This document shows positions 43,392 through 55,200 of a stretch of 64,000 nt of DNA, in pieces (position 1 is the first letter of the stretch; every line of letters begins with the position of its first letter). The notes beneath the pieces were generated by a model that was given only the letters and a program-made list of their open reading frames with translations, ran no database searches and was not told the DNA's origin. The position numbers and the translations under genes are program-made. This stretch comes from Onchidella celtica (taxonomy: Eukaryota; Mollusca; Gastropoda; Systellommatophora; Onchidiidae). The stretch lies in the NCBI GenBank assembly GCA_963931925.1, contig OZ007581.1, positions 22,068,947 through 22,132,946 of the forward strand. The letters run 5' to 3'.

Positions 43392-44477
43392 GGGGTTAAA
43401 CTGGCCTAGCCCAGAATATACCCCCCCAGTTCAGATTATACCCCCTACTTTTTTTTAAAAAACAAGTCAAGACCACAGTTTATTTCAACTTTAGTTTAAA
43501 TTGTTCATTATCACTGTCATCAGGTATCATATTGAGGCATACATTCTTGACTCTTGTAAATTATGATACATTTAAGAGGAAATAAACATGCATTAAAAGG
43601 CATTGATATTTATATACAAAAGGTTTGAAAATCCATTCAAATTGATATGATTAGACTTTAACACTAATTTTACTTGTGTCCGTTGGTATTATTATTGTTG
43701 TTTTTTTTATAATTAGTTGTCCTTGAGTTAAACATATATTGTATTTTTTGTTTGTTTGGCACCACTGGCATATACTTAGTGGCAAGGTATGAAATTATTA
43801 TAAGACTCATAAGTGTAAAGTCATCTGAATTTTATTTTATTTTTTGAAAATCAGAAATGTGCTTGATATGTCAGAACAATTAGATCTACATATATAAAGT
43901 TACAATAATGCAGAGAGAAAAGGCCGAGAAAGAACACACAGAGAAAACAACAACAACAACAACATTTTAATAACCCAGCTGTCAGATTGTACAATTCCAT
44001 CACCCTGCAGACATTAAATACCTCATACAAAACTAAATACGTACTAAAATTTTTTCACATCATGAACTTAACCTGTCCTGATCCACTTGAGACGTTACAG
44101 AATGCTAACCAGTAATATACAGTAATAAAAATAAGAACACGAAATCATCTTATTTACTCTTGAAACTAAAGAGAATATAATCAATATCAGAATCATCATC
44201 ATCATCATCTTGGAATATTATAAAGATACGAGGGAATGTAAAAATGACCTACACATCATTCTAGAATCTATAAGCAGTAAAGTGTATGTACCAACTACAT
44301 GTATATATGTTAGATCTTTTCAACTCTTTAAGTAGAACTGGACAGAAAGCTTTAGTAAAGTAGCTTTGATTGTCGTGAAAACGGACAGATTAAATCCACT
44401 GAGACAACAGTGCATTGTAGAAAGTAATTACAGTATGTTACGGCAAAAAATTCGATGGATCATGTTGCGTTAATATT

Positions 44478-45013
44478 TCTTCTATATAATAAAGCTACAA
44501 CAAAACCCCTAATAGTCCTATGGACTCGGAAACTACACAACGCACCGACCTGAAATTTGGCACAAAGAATCATGGGATAGCGAACATTGTTCGTATCGCT
44601 ATACACAAACAAAACCGTTTGTTATTTCTGAGTTAATCGGTAAATGATGTTATAATTAAAGACTAAATTCACGACAGCGTTTGATCCGAAATTTACGATC
44701 AATAAGATATTGATGTATGTTTCTAATAATAGCCCACTTCCGCCTACACATGACGTTATCACTTCCTGCGATGTGTTCACTAACAAACAAACTAACCCGT
44801 GCGCAAATCATTGCCATTTGACGGATGCTGACAGGATGCGCAGGATGTCAACGCGCAAAGGGAGAGCAGTAAAACGTATCTAAAAACAAACAAACAAACA
44901 AAAATAAAAATAAAGCTAAAGGAACGGGCAAAATGAAGCAGGTCCATAATAATCACCCAGAACTGAAACTAATATATCGATTTATCCCGGGCTGGGCCGG
45001 GCAAGTCAGCTAG
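44478..45013 (+). mobile_element. Helentron-like non-autonomous element
   Basis: It begins TCTTCTATATAATAAAGC and ends GGGCAAGTCAGCTAG, preceded by a GC-rich hairpin (GGGCTGGGCCGGG). It has no inverted ends and no target duplication. The interruption is visible because the foldback arm reads continuously across it when compared with the uninterrupted copy near 41760-41790. Such ends, with a CTAG terminus after a 3' hairpin and insertion between T residues, are typical of Helitron/Helentron non-autonomous elements. No Rep/helicase gene is inside. Confidence 0.72.
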
Positions 45014-45197
45014 TGTTAGTAAATTCTTGATAGCTTATTTGTAGAAAGGTATACATTTCATGTAGCTGATGGTTTAAGGTACTGGATTAGTTTACAGGGC
45101 ATTTGAAGGATTGCAATTATGTATTATAGTGAACAAAGGCATGTCACTTGCGGGTGAAATAAAATTTTAAAAACTTAATGTTGTATCCTGGAATATT

Positions 45198-45379
45198 TTG
45201 CCTGAATATGGGAGTATAATCTGGACTGGTGGAATATACTTTGGCCTAAAGACCACAGTTTATTTCAAGCATAGTTTAATTCATTTTTTTATCACTGTCA
45301 ACGGGCACCATAGTAATACATACATACATACATTCTTGACTTCCGTAAATCACAATATAATTCAGAGGAAAAAACACAC
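45198..45379 (+). repeat. Partial third copy of the foldback arm
   Basis: GGGAGTATAATCTGGACTGG, then ACCACAGTTTATTTCA, then TTATCACTGTCA and ACATTCTTGACT repeat, in the same order, the tip and outer arm seen at 43420-43590. It is continued beyond the inserted transposon from 51511 (TATTGATAT, ATCCATTCAAACTGATATGA). Confidence 0.65.
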
Positions 45380-45930
45380 ATCGTCGTCCGCCTGATAAAA
45401 CCTCTCAAAGCCGGTTTGGGAAATTTTACAGGAGAAGGAAAAAACTGATTTATTTCCAAACCACAGGTCGCAGATTCTTGAAAATTTCTCACTGGTATAT
45501 CTTTGCTCTTACAAATACACTGCCTGACGTCTCACCCTGATGATTTTGATTACAATTATGTTTTAGTAGTTTAGCAGGTTTGCTGACCCGAAATCCGCAC
45601 GATAAAACCTCCTTATCCTTAAGGCGGTTTTATTGTGCGCATTTCTCCTCTCTCACTAGCCAGCAAACCTCTTTATCCAGGTGAATCTTCGTTTTGCCTT
45701 TGTGAAGACTAGTTTTCAAAGGCAAATCAAGTGTGTACCAGACATGGATGAAGTTGAATAGCGGCAGGGGGGATATAATGTGATTTTAGGACAAGTCAAG
45801 AAATATTTATTTAGGAGAAAGTGGAAGACGGTTAATCGCAATAAAGTAAACTAGAAGACATTAAAGGCTTGGAATATGGACACATGAAAACATTTTAAAA
45901 ACATACATGAGCAATTATTTATATTGTGGG

Positions 45931-47011
45931 TGTCACGAGCAGGTGAGCTGGGATCAGTAGTTACGGGGGAAGGGGGTAGAGTCAAGTTAACCCACGGCCC
46001 ACGGGTAATGAAAAGCGTGCATGTTGTGATTGGGGGGGGGGGGGGTCTGCATGAGGCGAGAGCGCTGTACTACTATCACTGCAAGTTAGAAGGTCCCAGG
46101 GGACGGACGTGAGTGAGAACAGTCGGGAGATTGTGACAGTGTTTCCAGTGATGACTGGTAGGTGGAACGATGATTGATAATTATGATTGATGTATTATAT
46201 TCGTCTACGACCATGATGTAAATAAGTATATGTGAGGAATGTGGAAGTCCTTGATACTGTATATAGCAATGTGCGCCATGAGCGATAGATGGAAGTTAGC
46301 TTCATGGATTTGTAGCGAGAGTGAGTAGGGTGTAATACGGTGGAGGTGTTACCGTAAGATGTTTGGTGAGTGAAATGTGAACTATTGTGTGTACGCTTCA
46401 TGAGTTGTAATGAGGGGTGAAGTGATTAGAAATGGTATGGTATTATACCAATGTAATGTTATTTTTGTAGGTGCCGAGGTCGGGCCGAAGAGCGCCGCCT
46501 ACGGTGAGCACAGGGGATAGGCCAGCATAGGGCCGAAGGCCACACATAGGCCAGGAGTGAAGCTGTCGGTGCAGGACAGTAGAGGCACATGAGTCGTGGC
46601 AGTCTGGCCTCTGTGCGAATGAGATATTCATGTGAATTGAAGTATTAACGTGCTATGGCCACGTGAGGTGTATAGGAGGCTAAGGTGTATTGCCATAGGG
46701 AGGCGCTATTGAGAGACTGTGGTGTGAAAGAATACTAGGGTGTCATTAAGACCCTGAGTGGAGAGGCTGAGGCCGAAGTATCTTTGAAAGTAATTACCGG
46801 GTTGTGGACCCGAGGAAGTGTGCTTACGGGAGAAGGCCGTGGACGGCAGTTTAATTAAGTGATATAATGTATGTCATTGCATTGTTATCTTTATATTTAT
46901 GTTTAATAAATGTGTGAGTCTGATGGGTTGTTCTGTTAAGTGTTATACGTGTTCGTTCGTGATTGTTGTCCTGTTATACTTATTACATCTCCCAGTCTGG
47001 GATTTGTGACA
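45931..47011 (+). mobile_element. Solo LTR of an LTR retrotransposon
   Basis: 1,081 bp starting TGTCACGAGCAG and ending GGGATTTGTGACA, with short inverted ends TGTCAC/GTGACA. The 5-bp duplication GTGGG is at 45926-45930 and 47012-47016. A polyadenylation signal AATAAA near 46905 fits plus orientation. No internal region remains, so the copy arose by recombination between its two LTRs. The TGTCA/TGACA ends recall the LTR at 56072-57300, but the interiors do not obviously match. Confidence 0.85.
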
Positions 47012-47016
47012 GTGGG

Positions 47017-48289
47017 AATTAAAACTACGGTTTATCAATTAAAAATAAACCTAAAAAAAACAACAACGTGCAGACTTGCTCTTTCAGCATTTCTGGCTCA
47101 TTCTTTCCTCCTCTCCCTTCATCCATCTCTCCATGTGTAACAGCTGTCGTTGTTCTAGCACGTTATAGTAGGGGGGAGTTAGTTGATAACTACAACCCTT
47201 TAGAAAACGAAACTATTACAGCTGTAAAATAAATAAACACGAGATCCGACGATAGATTAAATAATACTAAAGTTTAATAACTGTATAGTGAACAATAAAT
47301 TACCAGGAAGACACCAGCGAAACTAAATATCTACGCCACACAAAAGGAAACTCACTTACTCACCCCCCAACCACTCACACAGGTCTATATATATAAACAT
47401 TCCTACAGAAAGTTCCCGAAATAAACGTTACCTTTGCCCTCGCACAAACTAACCAATCACGCATCAATACGTCATCAGGTTACATCACTCAAGGCCAAAT
47501 CTGGCGTAAACATCCGTCTCCACAATGTTATCGAATGTTCGGGAACATACTAATATTTACTGAACGAGTCAAAACACTGACAACAAGCGAGCGAGGAAAA
47601 AACTACTCACTAGAAAAGAAGGTCAGGTCACGGAGTACAGTACACTCTGGCGGTTTGTCCACAATAAAATGAAAGAAGAAATGAACACATGCTCACCAGT
47701 GTAACAAGAAAACGGGGGAGGGCAAGGGATAGCTTGCAGATGCTACACCATGCTTTCCCTTTTTTGTCCTCCTTCCTTCCACCCCACCCCCCCCCCCTTT
47801 TGATATTCTTCCTCTTATGATGGTCTCATCTCCCTGTCCTGCCCTTCTTTGAACCGTGGCCCTCTCATCCTGTGACACACACCCCTCCCCTTCGCTTTCG
47901 CTTTCTCTCTCTTCACCCATCTCTCTTTCTCACCAGACTAATTTCCTCCTTAATTTTCTCTTTCTCTCTCGTTCGTTTTTTTTTTTTGCTCTCACATTCT
48001 CTTCATCCACCCCCTCTCTTCGTTCTCGCCATCTTTACATCTCTCTCTCTCTCTTCTCTCGGTCTTAGAAATAACTACAAGTTCTCGTCTTAACAGCCAA
48101 GAACTCGAGAAGAAAAAGAAGTTAATGAGGGAGAGAGTTGCTGTGGTATCTTTGGGGATGACAACTCCTAAGACCTGCCGATGGTTATAATTCTCAGCAA
48201 TCTTGCCCCTTCTGTTGTGGAGTTTAACTGGCTCACTGATGGTCCTCGTGGAAGATCTGCAAACTCATGCACCTGTTTATAGTTCCCTA
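47017..48289. other. Non-coding interior with polypyrimidine tract
   Basis: Dominated at 47760-48062 by CT-rich low-complexity sequence (C-run near 47788, TCTCTC near 48040). No gene seen; frames here are Ser/Phe/Leu artefacts. Confidence 0.55.
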
Positions 48290-49106
48290 TCCCATCGGGA
48301 TGCTGCTGCATGACACGGGAGTCCACAACCTGAAGGTCTCCGGCTTTCTCTCCAGGTCGGATGCTCCTCAGCTGAGCAGCTTGCTCGAAGTTTCTGAAGA
48401 CGGCTCAAAATAGTGTCTCTTGTAAGATGTTTCAGACACTGGCTGTCTCAATCTGTCTGATGTTGTATGCTGGACAATTGATGTTAACCCGTGCAGTGGA
48501 AATGTACCACCAAATGCACACAGTCACATCCCGCTGTAATGTGACTCTTCTCTAGATACTTCTGCTCCATGACTGTAGCTCTTAGTCTTGAAAAGCGGAG
48601 AAGAGCCATGGCCAGAGTAAGGTTGCTATTCTCGTAGGTACAGCCATTGATGTACTGGATGTACCTTTGTTGCCCCAAGTTATCAGACACATAAGATGCG
48701 AATTCACTGGGCATTAAAAAAACTGTCCTTCCACCTCATGCTACAAGAAGCATTCCACATCATCTTTATTGGCCCGATTGTAGATTGTAAAATTATGGAC
48801 ATACAAGTTTGTTTTTGTAACATGAGGCCAATGCATTTAGACCTGGAGCGAGGCGCTTTGCCTGCAAGTCCGTCATTGTCACTACAACATCCCCATGCAC
48901 AGCAAGTAGTTTTTCCTTGGCTTTAGAAGTCTGTGCATCATCTGCTTTTATGCCTTTCAAATTCAGATGATACAACAGAGTCCTCCTCTTCCAGTCAGGT
49001 GTTTCAGAATTGCAAGAATGCATGGCGGCCATTGTTTTAGTCTTCCATGACAGTTCCCAGAAGCAATCGAGGGGCTGCTGCCGATCTTCATCAGTGAATT
49101 CCTGTC
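48290..49106 (-). pseudogene. Decayed DDE-like transposase remnant
   Basis: Minus-strand pieces match the protein at 22625-25008 in the same order: TDEDRQQPLDCFWELSW (cf. TDEDRKEIFDYMWTLSW), VVVTMTDLQAKRLAPGLNA (cf. AICMDLESVLLAPALQA), PSEFASYVSDNL (cf. ANEFASCVADYL), INGCTYENSN (cf. SDGCIYQNKN), and RSIRPGEKAGDLQVVDSR (cf. KSVRPGRGRGDPHVVDIR). About 170 residues between the first and second blocks are missing and several frames are used. The second catalytic Asp is Asn here. It is clearly dead and older than the 21.8-kb copy. Confidence 0.78.
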
Positions 49107-50150
49107 AAGAGTTTGAGTATGTATACTTATATTTCTCCTTGGGGCATCGCTCTGGAACTGCCTGCAGCCTGTAAGTCTTTGATTCTTTGGTAACATTCCC
49201 TTCAGTATACTCTTTTCACGCCATGACAATCACTTTGCTTGGTTGAAGGTAATCTTTTGCTTCACTGGAATGACCTCTTGACCTTGAGTTAGAAGGATTC
49301 CACACCGATTTGTTCATTATTTGTTTCACACACTACATCTCATGGGCTGATTATGTCCTTCTCTTGACCAGTTTGCCGTTCCCACACTGGTTCAGTGCCA
49401 GAGCATAAACTCTCCTTCCCCTCGGCCTGAACAGACAGTTATACTTATTTCTTGCTGGTTGTCATGGACGTCTTGCAGTGCATTCACATTCTTTTGATAA
49501 GCCTCATCCCTTTGCAACATTTGTATAAAACCTCAGAGCACATAAATCCTACTTCAAAGACACTTGAGTGGAAGGATATTTCAGTTAATTCTCCACCACT
49601 GTTGACAGGCCATTGACAGTGGAATCATTTCAGACTCGTTACATAGGACTGATGGTCCAGCGCTGGCATTTCCTTTTGGACTTGTCTCTGCCATAGCGTT
49701 CTCTGAGTTTTGGTGTGGCAATGGTAGATCATTAATTTGGTTGAGAAACAGTAGCCTCAGTTTCTCTCAAGATATATTCTGCTTGTTGTGTCTGTGAAGG
49801 TGAACAAAGTGGTTTCTATAAGCTATGGCTGGCTTTCATTTCTGTGACACTAGCTGATCTCCGTCTCTTTAATTTTGGTAGAGATGGAGCGTTTCCGTCT
49901 TTTAACCGGCATAGTTCCGCTGGTGCTTCAGCAGTGGCACGTTCCAGTGACAGCATTCTCAAGAGTTTTTGTTTGACGATGACAAATTATTTGATTTTGG
50001 TTTTGTTTACATTTCTTTCATCAAAATAGGTTGTACGATTATGGAAAAATCAAAGTCCGGCTATGATTGAAGTGAAACAGCCAAATTGTCCAAACAAAAT
50101 GCCATTGGAAACTTTAAAATATCAAGGGTCGATCATGGACAGTTAGTATT
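49107..50150. other. Interior of decayed transposon, little recognised
   Basis: Minus-strand pieces (for example near 49850-49960, rich in Arg, Lys and Ser) could be the N-terminal part of the transposase remnant, but I cannot align them with confidence. Confidence 0.4.
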
Positions 50151-51000
50151 TAAGATAAGATAAGATAAGATAAATTTTATTCGTCCTTGTACAAGGAAAT
50201 TTGTTTTGATCATTGAATACATAACAATACAGTTACAGAAGCAGAAAGTATGATACATAGCGCGCACACACACATATATACTCACACACTGATAAATCAA
50301 CTAAATTAACAAAATTAACAGTGCACACAATATGCTTCCCTAACTAAAACACATTGACCTGACACGCAGGACATAATTCAACTGTGCACAGATTACGATC
50401 AAGATGACGACATTATTGTAACATCCTAGTTGATGATGGAATAAACGATTTAAAGTAGCGCTCAGTTTTAGTTTTCTTTGACAACAGCCTTAAACTTCTT
50501 ACAGATCTTATATATTCCTTGTTCAGGGGATGTTGGGGGTCATTTATAATAATATTAGCTTTTTTAATACAAGCACCAGTGTACAGCTCATCAAAATATG
50601 GCAGATCACAGATACAAATTTTGGATGCTTTTTTAATTAAATTATTGATCTTATTTTTATCTTTTTGTAAGATGTTTCCTCCCCAACAGACAACTCCATA
50701 CATCAAAACGCTCTGAATAGCCATGGTGTAAAATATTTTCAGAATGCTTTTGCTAACTTTTAAAAAGCGGAGCTTTCTGAGGAAATACATGCGCTGGTTG
50801 GCTTTCTTGTATACATATGTTACATGCGCATGCCAGTTAAGCAATGAATCAATAGTAATGCCAAGATATTTGGCCTCTGTGACAATTTCAACCTCTTCAT
50901 TGTTGATAGTAAGAGGGCAAACAGGATCGTTGTTATTTTTCCTAAAGTCAAAAACAAGCTCTTTTGTTTTCTTAACAATTTAATATGTGAGTATTTAATT
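50151..51000 (-). mobile_element. LINE 3' part (Rex1/CR1-like), 5'-truncated
   Basis: The 3' tail is (TAAGA)n at 50151-50173 followed by TTTTATTCGTCCTTGTACAAGG. ORF2 on the minus strand reads KELVFDFRKNN, VEIVTEAKYLGITID, then WHAHVTYVYKKANQR, FLRKLRFLKVSKSILK and VCWGGN, ending near 50413. This is the RT thumb and C-terminal region of the Rex1/CR1 group. Its frame is open from about 50970 to 50413. Truncated by incomplete reverse transcription. Confidence 0.8.
50413..50967 (-). pseudogene. LINE ORF2 C-terminal fragment
   Basis: An open frame of about 180 codons starting at the truncation, with the KYLGITID block and the WGGN(I/L) block known from Rex1/CR1 LINE C-termini. The stop is at 50413-50415. 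It is homologous to the shorter remnant at 19097-19342. Confidence 0.78.
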
Positions 51001-51510
51001 AAACCATGCAAAAAGAAATTTGTTTGCGAGGGAGCGGTAACAGTCGAATAGAAGAGGAGGGAGGGAAGAGGGGAGGTGGGGGTGGGAGGGGTGCTATTAA
51101 ACAGCTGCAAACATACACCGGTGACAATGACCAAAGGATTGGTAGGCTATTGTGCACAGATAACTACTGATTGACTGACGAGCACCAACAGTCTTTTGTC
51201 AGACTGTCCTCGGGGGCGACGCTAAGGATTTAGGAGTTTTTATCATGCGGACAGGTAGGCGGGCCAAATGCTTGACCCGCATGATAAAACCTGCTAAAGA
51301 GTTAGGTTTGATCGTGCGCATTCTTTGGCCGTGACGGATAAGGAGGTTTGCGGCCGAAAGTGTTTTATTAAAATTTTCACACTTAGGAATGGAATTTGGT
51401 TCTAATATTTTGTGAGGGGATGGAAAAGGGTCTGAACAATAGATTTTTGCGAAAAAACGATTTTCGCCAAAAATCGACTTTGTAAGGTTTTATCATGCGG
51501 GCGACAACAT

Positions 51511-52234
51511 TATTATGTATTGATATGCTATGGGGTGAATATCCATTCAAACTGATATGATTCTACTTTAACCCTCATTTCACTCACATTCGTTGTCATG
51601 TTCTGGTTGTTTTTGTAGTTGGTTGCCTATGAGTAAAATTTGCACTGCATTGTTTGGCACTGACATACAGTTAGTCGCAATGGATGAAATAATTAACACC
51701 CTCATAAAAATGAAGTCATTTTAGAGTATTTTTGTGTGCAAATACACAGTTGTTAAATCCTCTGGCAAAGGGACGTTTCAAGCCTAGGAAGGTAAAGACG
51801 GACAAGGTCTTTTTTTAAAAATTTTATTTCAATCGCGAGTGACAAATCCTTATTCACTATAACACGTAAGTTCAATCTTGCAAATGCCTTGCAAACTAAT
51901 CCAGTGTCTTAAACCATAAGGTACATGAAATGTATATCTTTCTACAAGTAAGCTATCAAAGAATAATATTCACTAACAAGAAATACTGTTAATGCAACAT
52001 ATGAGCCATCGAATTTTGCCTTACCATGCTATAGATCTAATCACTTTGTACAATGCACTACTTTTGTCTCAGTGGACTTACTCTGTCGGTCTACACAACT
52101 GTTAAGGCTATTTCACTGAAGCTTTCTGTCCAGTTCTACTTGAATAGTTGAAAAGATTTAACACATTTTATATATGTAGTTGATAGACACATATTGCTGC
52201 TTATAGATTCTAGAATGATTTGTAGGCCTACACT
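51511..52234. repeat. Foldback arm sequence
   Basis: Reads like 41850-42280 of the inner copy (CACTCAC, GTTGTTTTTGTAGTTGGTTG, TTGGCACTGACATACA and ACAAGGTC blocks). It forms spacer and right arm of the outer/third copy, broken at 52234 by the Gypsy insertion and resumed at 57301. Confidence 0.75.
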
Positions 52235-52270
52235 AGGAATGCCGAAACCGTAGATAAAGTTATTCCAGTT

Positions 52271-55200
52271 ATGTCCGCCCTCCACGAGCGAGGCGCGCTG
52301 ACATTGTATGAGGGACGAGTAAACGCCATACGAGCATCCGTATTGCGAGATTCAGGCTGTACGACCGTCGGTGTACGTGAATCGCTGGTCCGTCCTGCAC
52401 AACTCCTGGATCGCGATGCGACATGCATTACTTTTGGTGGTTCAGTTGAACATTTTCGTTTGGCGGAAATATATGTTGACACACCGTTTATAACTGGTGT
52501 TGTCACGGCCTGCGTGCTACCAAATCCGGTCGCCGACCTAATCATTGGGAATATTCCCCACTTAAAGGACGTCTCCGATTGCGAACTCGGGATTTGGGAT
52601 GATAACGACATTGCGTGTGTCACGACAAGACAACAATCGCGTCGCCAGAGTGACGACACATTACGATCGCCTGTCGTCGATTTGGATGTAACCCCCGAGA
52701 TTTTTCGTAACGAACAGCGCACAGATCCATCACTAAAGCCCCTCTTTGCTAAGATTGATCCGGACAACCCGGATACATCCAGGTTCTGCCTTAAAGACGA
52801 CCTCCTATATCGCGTTTTTCGGGGAAAGCGCGAAACTATTTTGCAATTGGTCATACCGAGATCATTTCGCCGAGACATCACCCGCCTCGCGCACGACACG
52901 CCATTAGCGGGCCACCAAGGCAAAGCGAGAACAAAATCGAGAGTCCTGTCTCAGTTTTTTTGGCCCGGGGTTTACGGGGACATAAATAGCTATGTGTCGC
53001 GTTGCGATACATGCCAGAAAAGAACCCCCAAAGGAAAAACTTCGCGGGCACCTATACAAGAGATGCCGCCGGTTTCCACTCCATTTCAGCGAGTTGCCGT
53101 CGACATCGTCGGGCCATTACCGAAGTCGGATAGAGGCCATCGGTTTATTCTATCAGTAATCGATTATGCCACCCGTTGGCCTGAGGCTGTCCCTTTAAAG
53201 GAAATATCGGCCGATCACGTCGCCGAGGCATTGGTGACCATATTCACACGTGTCGGATTCCCGTCCGAATTATTATCTGATAGAGGTCCGCAATTCACCT
53301 CTGACCTTTTCAGGAAAGTATTGGAACTCACGGGCATTAGGCAGAAACTTACGTCGCCATACCATCCACAGTCCAATGGCTGTTGCGAGCGCTGGAATGC
53401 CACCATGAAAACTATGCTGGCACGCGTTTCCGCCGATAGACCTGGTGACTGGGACCGTCGACTTCCGGCCATCTTGTTCGCATATAGGGAACTCACAAAT
53501 GCGACAACGGGTTTTTCCCCGTTTGAACTGTTATACGGTCGAAAACCACGTGGCCCGATGGCCATTTTACGCGATTTATACGCCGGTTCTGATACCGACG
53601 TTCCTGATACGCGATCCGCGTATCAGTACATAGTCGATCTCCGACATAGAATAGTTAATGCATGCGACCTGGCTCGACAATTTGCATGCGTACGGACCAG
53701 GTCATTTATAGGATATCGCGATCGGGGTAGTCGGTTAAGAACCCTGCCAGTCGGAGATCGGGCATTGGTGCTGTTACCAGAAACGAATAACAAACTACTC
53801 CTCACTTGGAAAGGCCCCTTTCTAGTTAAAAAGCGACTCTCGAGAGTTAATTATCTCATTACCATACGTGGTAACGATAAGGTGTACCATATTAATATGT
53901 TGAAAAAGTATCTTACCGATGATCAAACTCATCACGATCATTCATGCCATGTTGTGGCCCAAGCAAACGCAGCGATGGTCACTATCGATGACAACGACCG
54001 GGAGCCATTATCTATGACTAGATCGCTCCTATCCTTGCAAGCCACAGAGGACGCGACTTCCGTTAATATCAATCCAGAGCTGGATCAAAGTAAGACACAG
54101 GACATCATGAATCTTGTTCGGGAGTTTTCGCCAGTATTCACTGATTTGCCGGGTAAAACATCCTTAGTTCAACACGTCATCCGGTTGCACTCGGACGTAC
54201 CCGTGTTTGTCAAACCCTACCCGCGCCCGCTGCAAGCGCACGACACCATACAGTCCGAGGTGGAAAAGATGCTCAGCTTAGGAGTCATTGAGCGCTCGAC
54301 GAGCCCTTACTGCTCGCCGATTGTACTAGTAAAGAAAACAGACGGTTCCGTTAGATTTTGTATCGATTACAGGAAGCTTAACGCTCTAACCATTTACGAT
54401 GCTGAACCTATCCCGAATCAGGAAGATCTATTTGCGCGATTGGCCGAGTCGTCCGTGTTTTCGAAAATAGATTTGGCTAAAGGCTACTGGCAAATCCCAA
54501 TGGAAGAGGCCAGTAAACAGTACACAGCGTTTCAGACCCCTATGGGTCTCATGCAATGGAGATTCATGCCATTCGGTCTCGTAACGGCACCAGCGACATT
54601 TGCGAGGATGATGAACATCCTATTGCAGCAGACACCATGCGTCCTAAGCTACTTTGACGACATTTGCGCTTTCCATACGGATTGGAAAGGCCACTTAGAA
54701 GCACTTCGTCAAGTGCTTAGTAAACTTCGAGATGCCGGGCTTACAGCTAAGCCTAGCAAAGTCTTCCTGGGTTATACGCAGATTAACTTTCTGGGACATA
54801 CTATCGCCAAAGGCGTCCAAACACCGGACGACAGTAAGATAAGTAAGATTTTAAAACTCCAGGCTCCTCATACTAAGAAGCAGGTTCGTAGCCTGTTAGG
54901 CTTCTTAAGCTATTATCGGAAATTCGTGCCTAATTTTTCGGCCCTTACGGCCCCGTTATCCGATCTTACAAGAAAAGACAGACCCAACAAAATTACCTGG
55001 AATACGCAGTGCGCCACCGCGCTCGCGACAGTGCAGCAACTGTTCTCCAGTTCGCCGCTGCTTATCCTACCGAATATTAGGCGCACCTTCACCGTCCGAA
55101 CTGACGCGTCGGACCAAGGAATTGGAGCTGTTTTGCTTCAGGAAAGAGATGGCTTATTGCGCCCTTGTATGTACGCTAGCCGGAAATTACTTCCGAGAGA

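Larger units (their letters stand above)
45380..51510 (-). mobile_element. Decayed relative of the 21.8-kb DNA transposon
   Basis: The ends are 45380-45413 and about 51475-51510, inverse to each other with mismatches, sharing TGATAAAACCT. They resemble the ends of the element at 21814 (GCAGAAACCTCCTAAG). Subterminal hairpins with the same core occur at 45590-45645 (CGCACGATAAAACCTCC) and 51236-51300 (CCCGCATGATAAAACCTGC). Minus-strand remnants of the same kind of transposase lie at 48290-49106. The element sits in a foldback arm and has itself received a solo LTR and a LINE. Exact edges and target duplication are not clear. Confidence 0.65.

Noticed and set aside
47856-48093. Ser/Leu/Phe-rich frames that could be signal peptides
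   Set aside because: Low-complexity CT tract in all frames.
52228-52923. 231-residue antisense frame
   Set aside because: Shadow of the Gmr1-type pol gene on the other strand.
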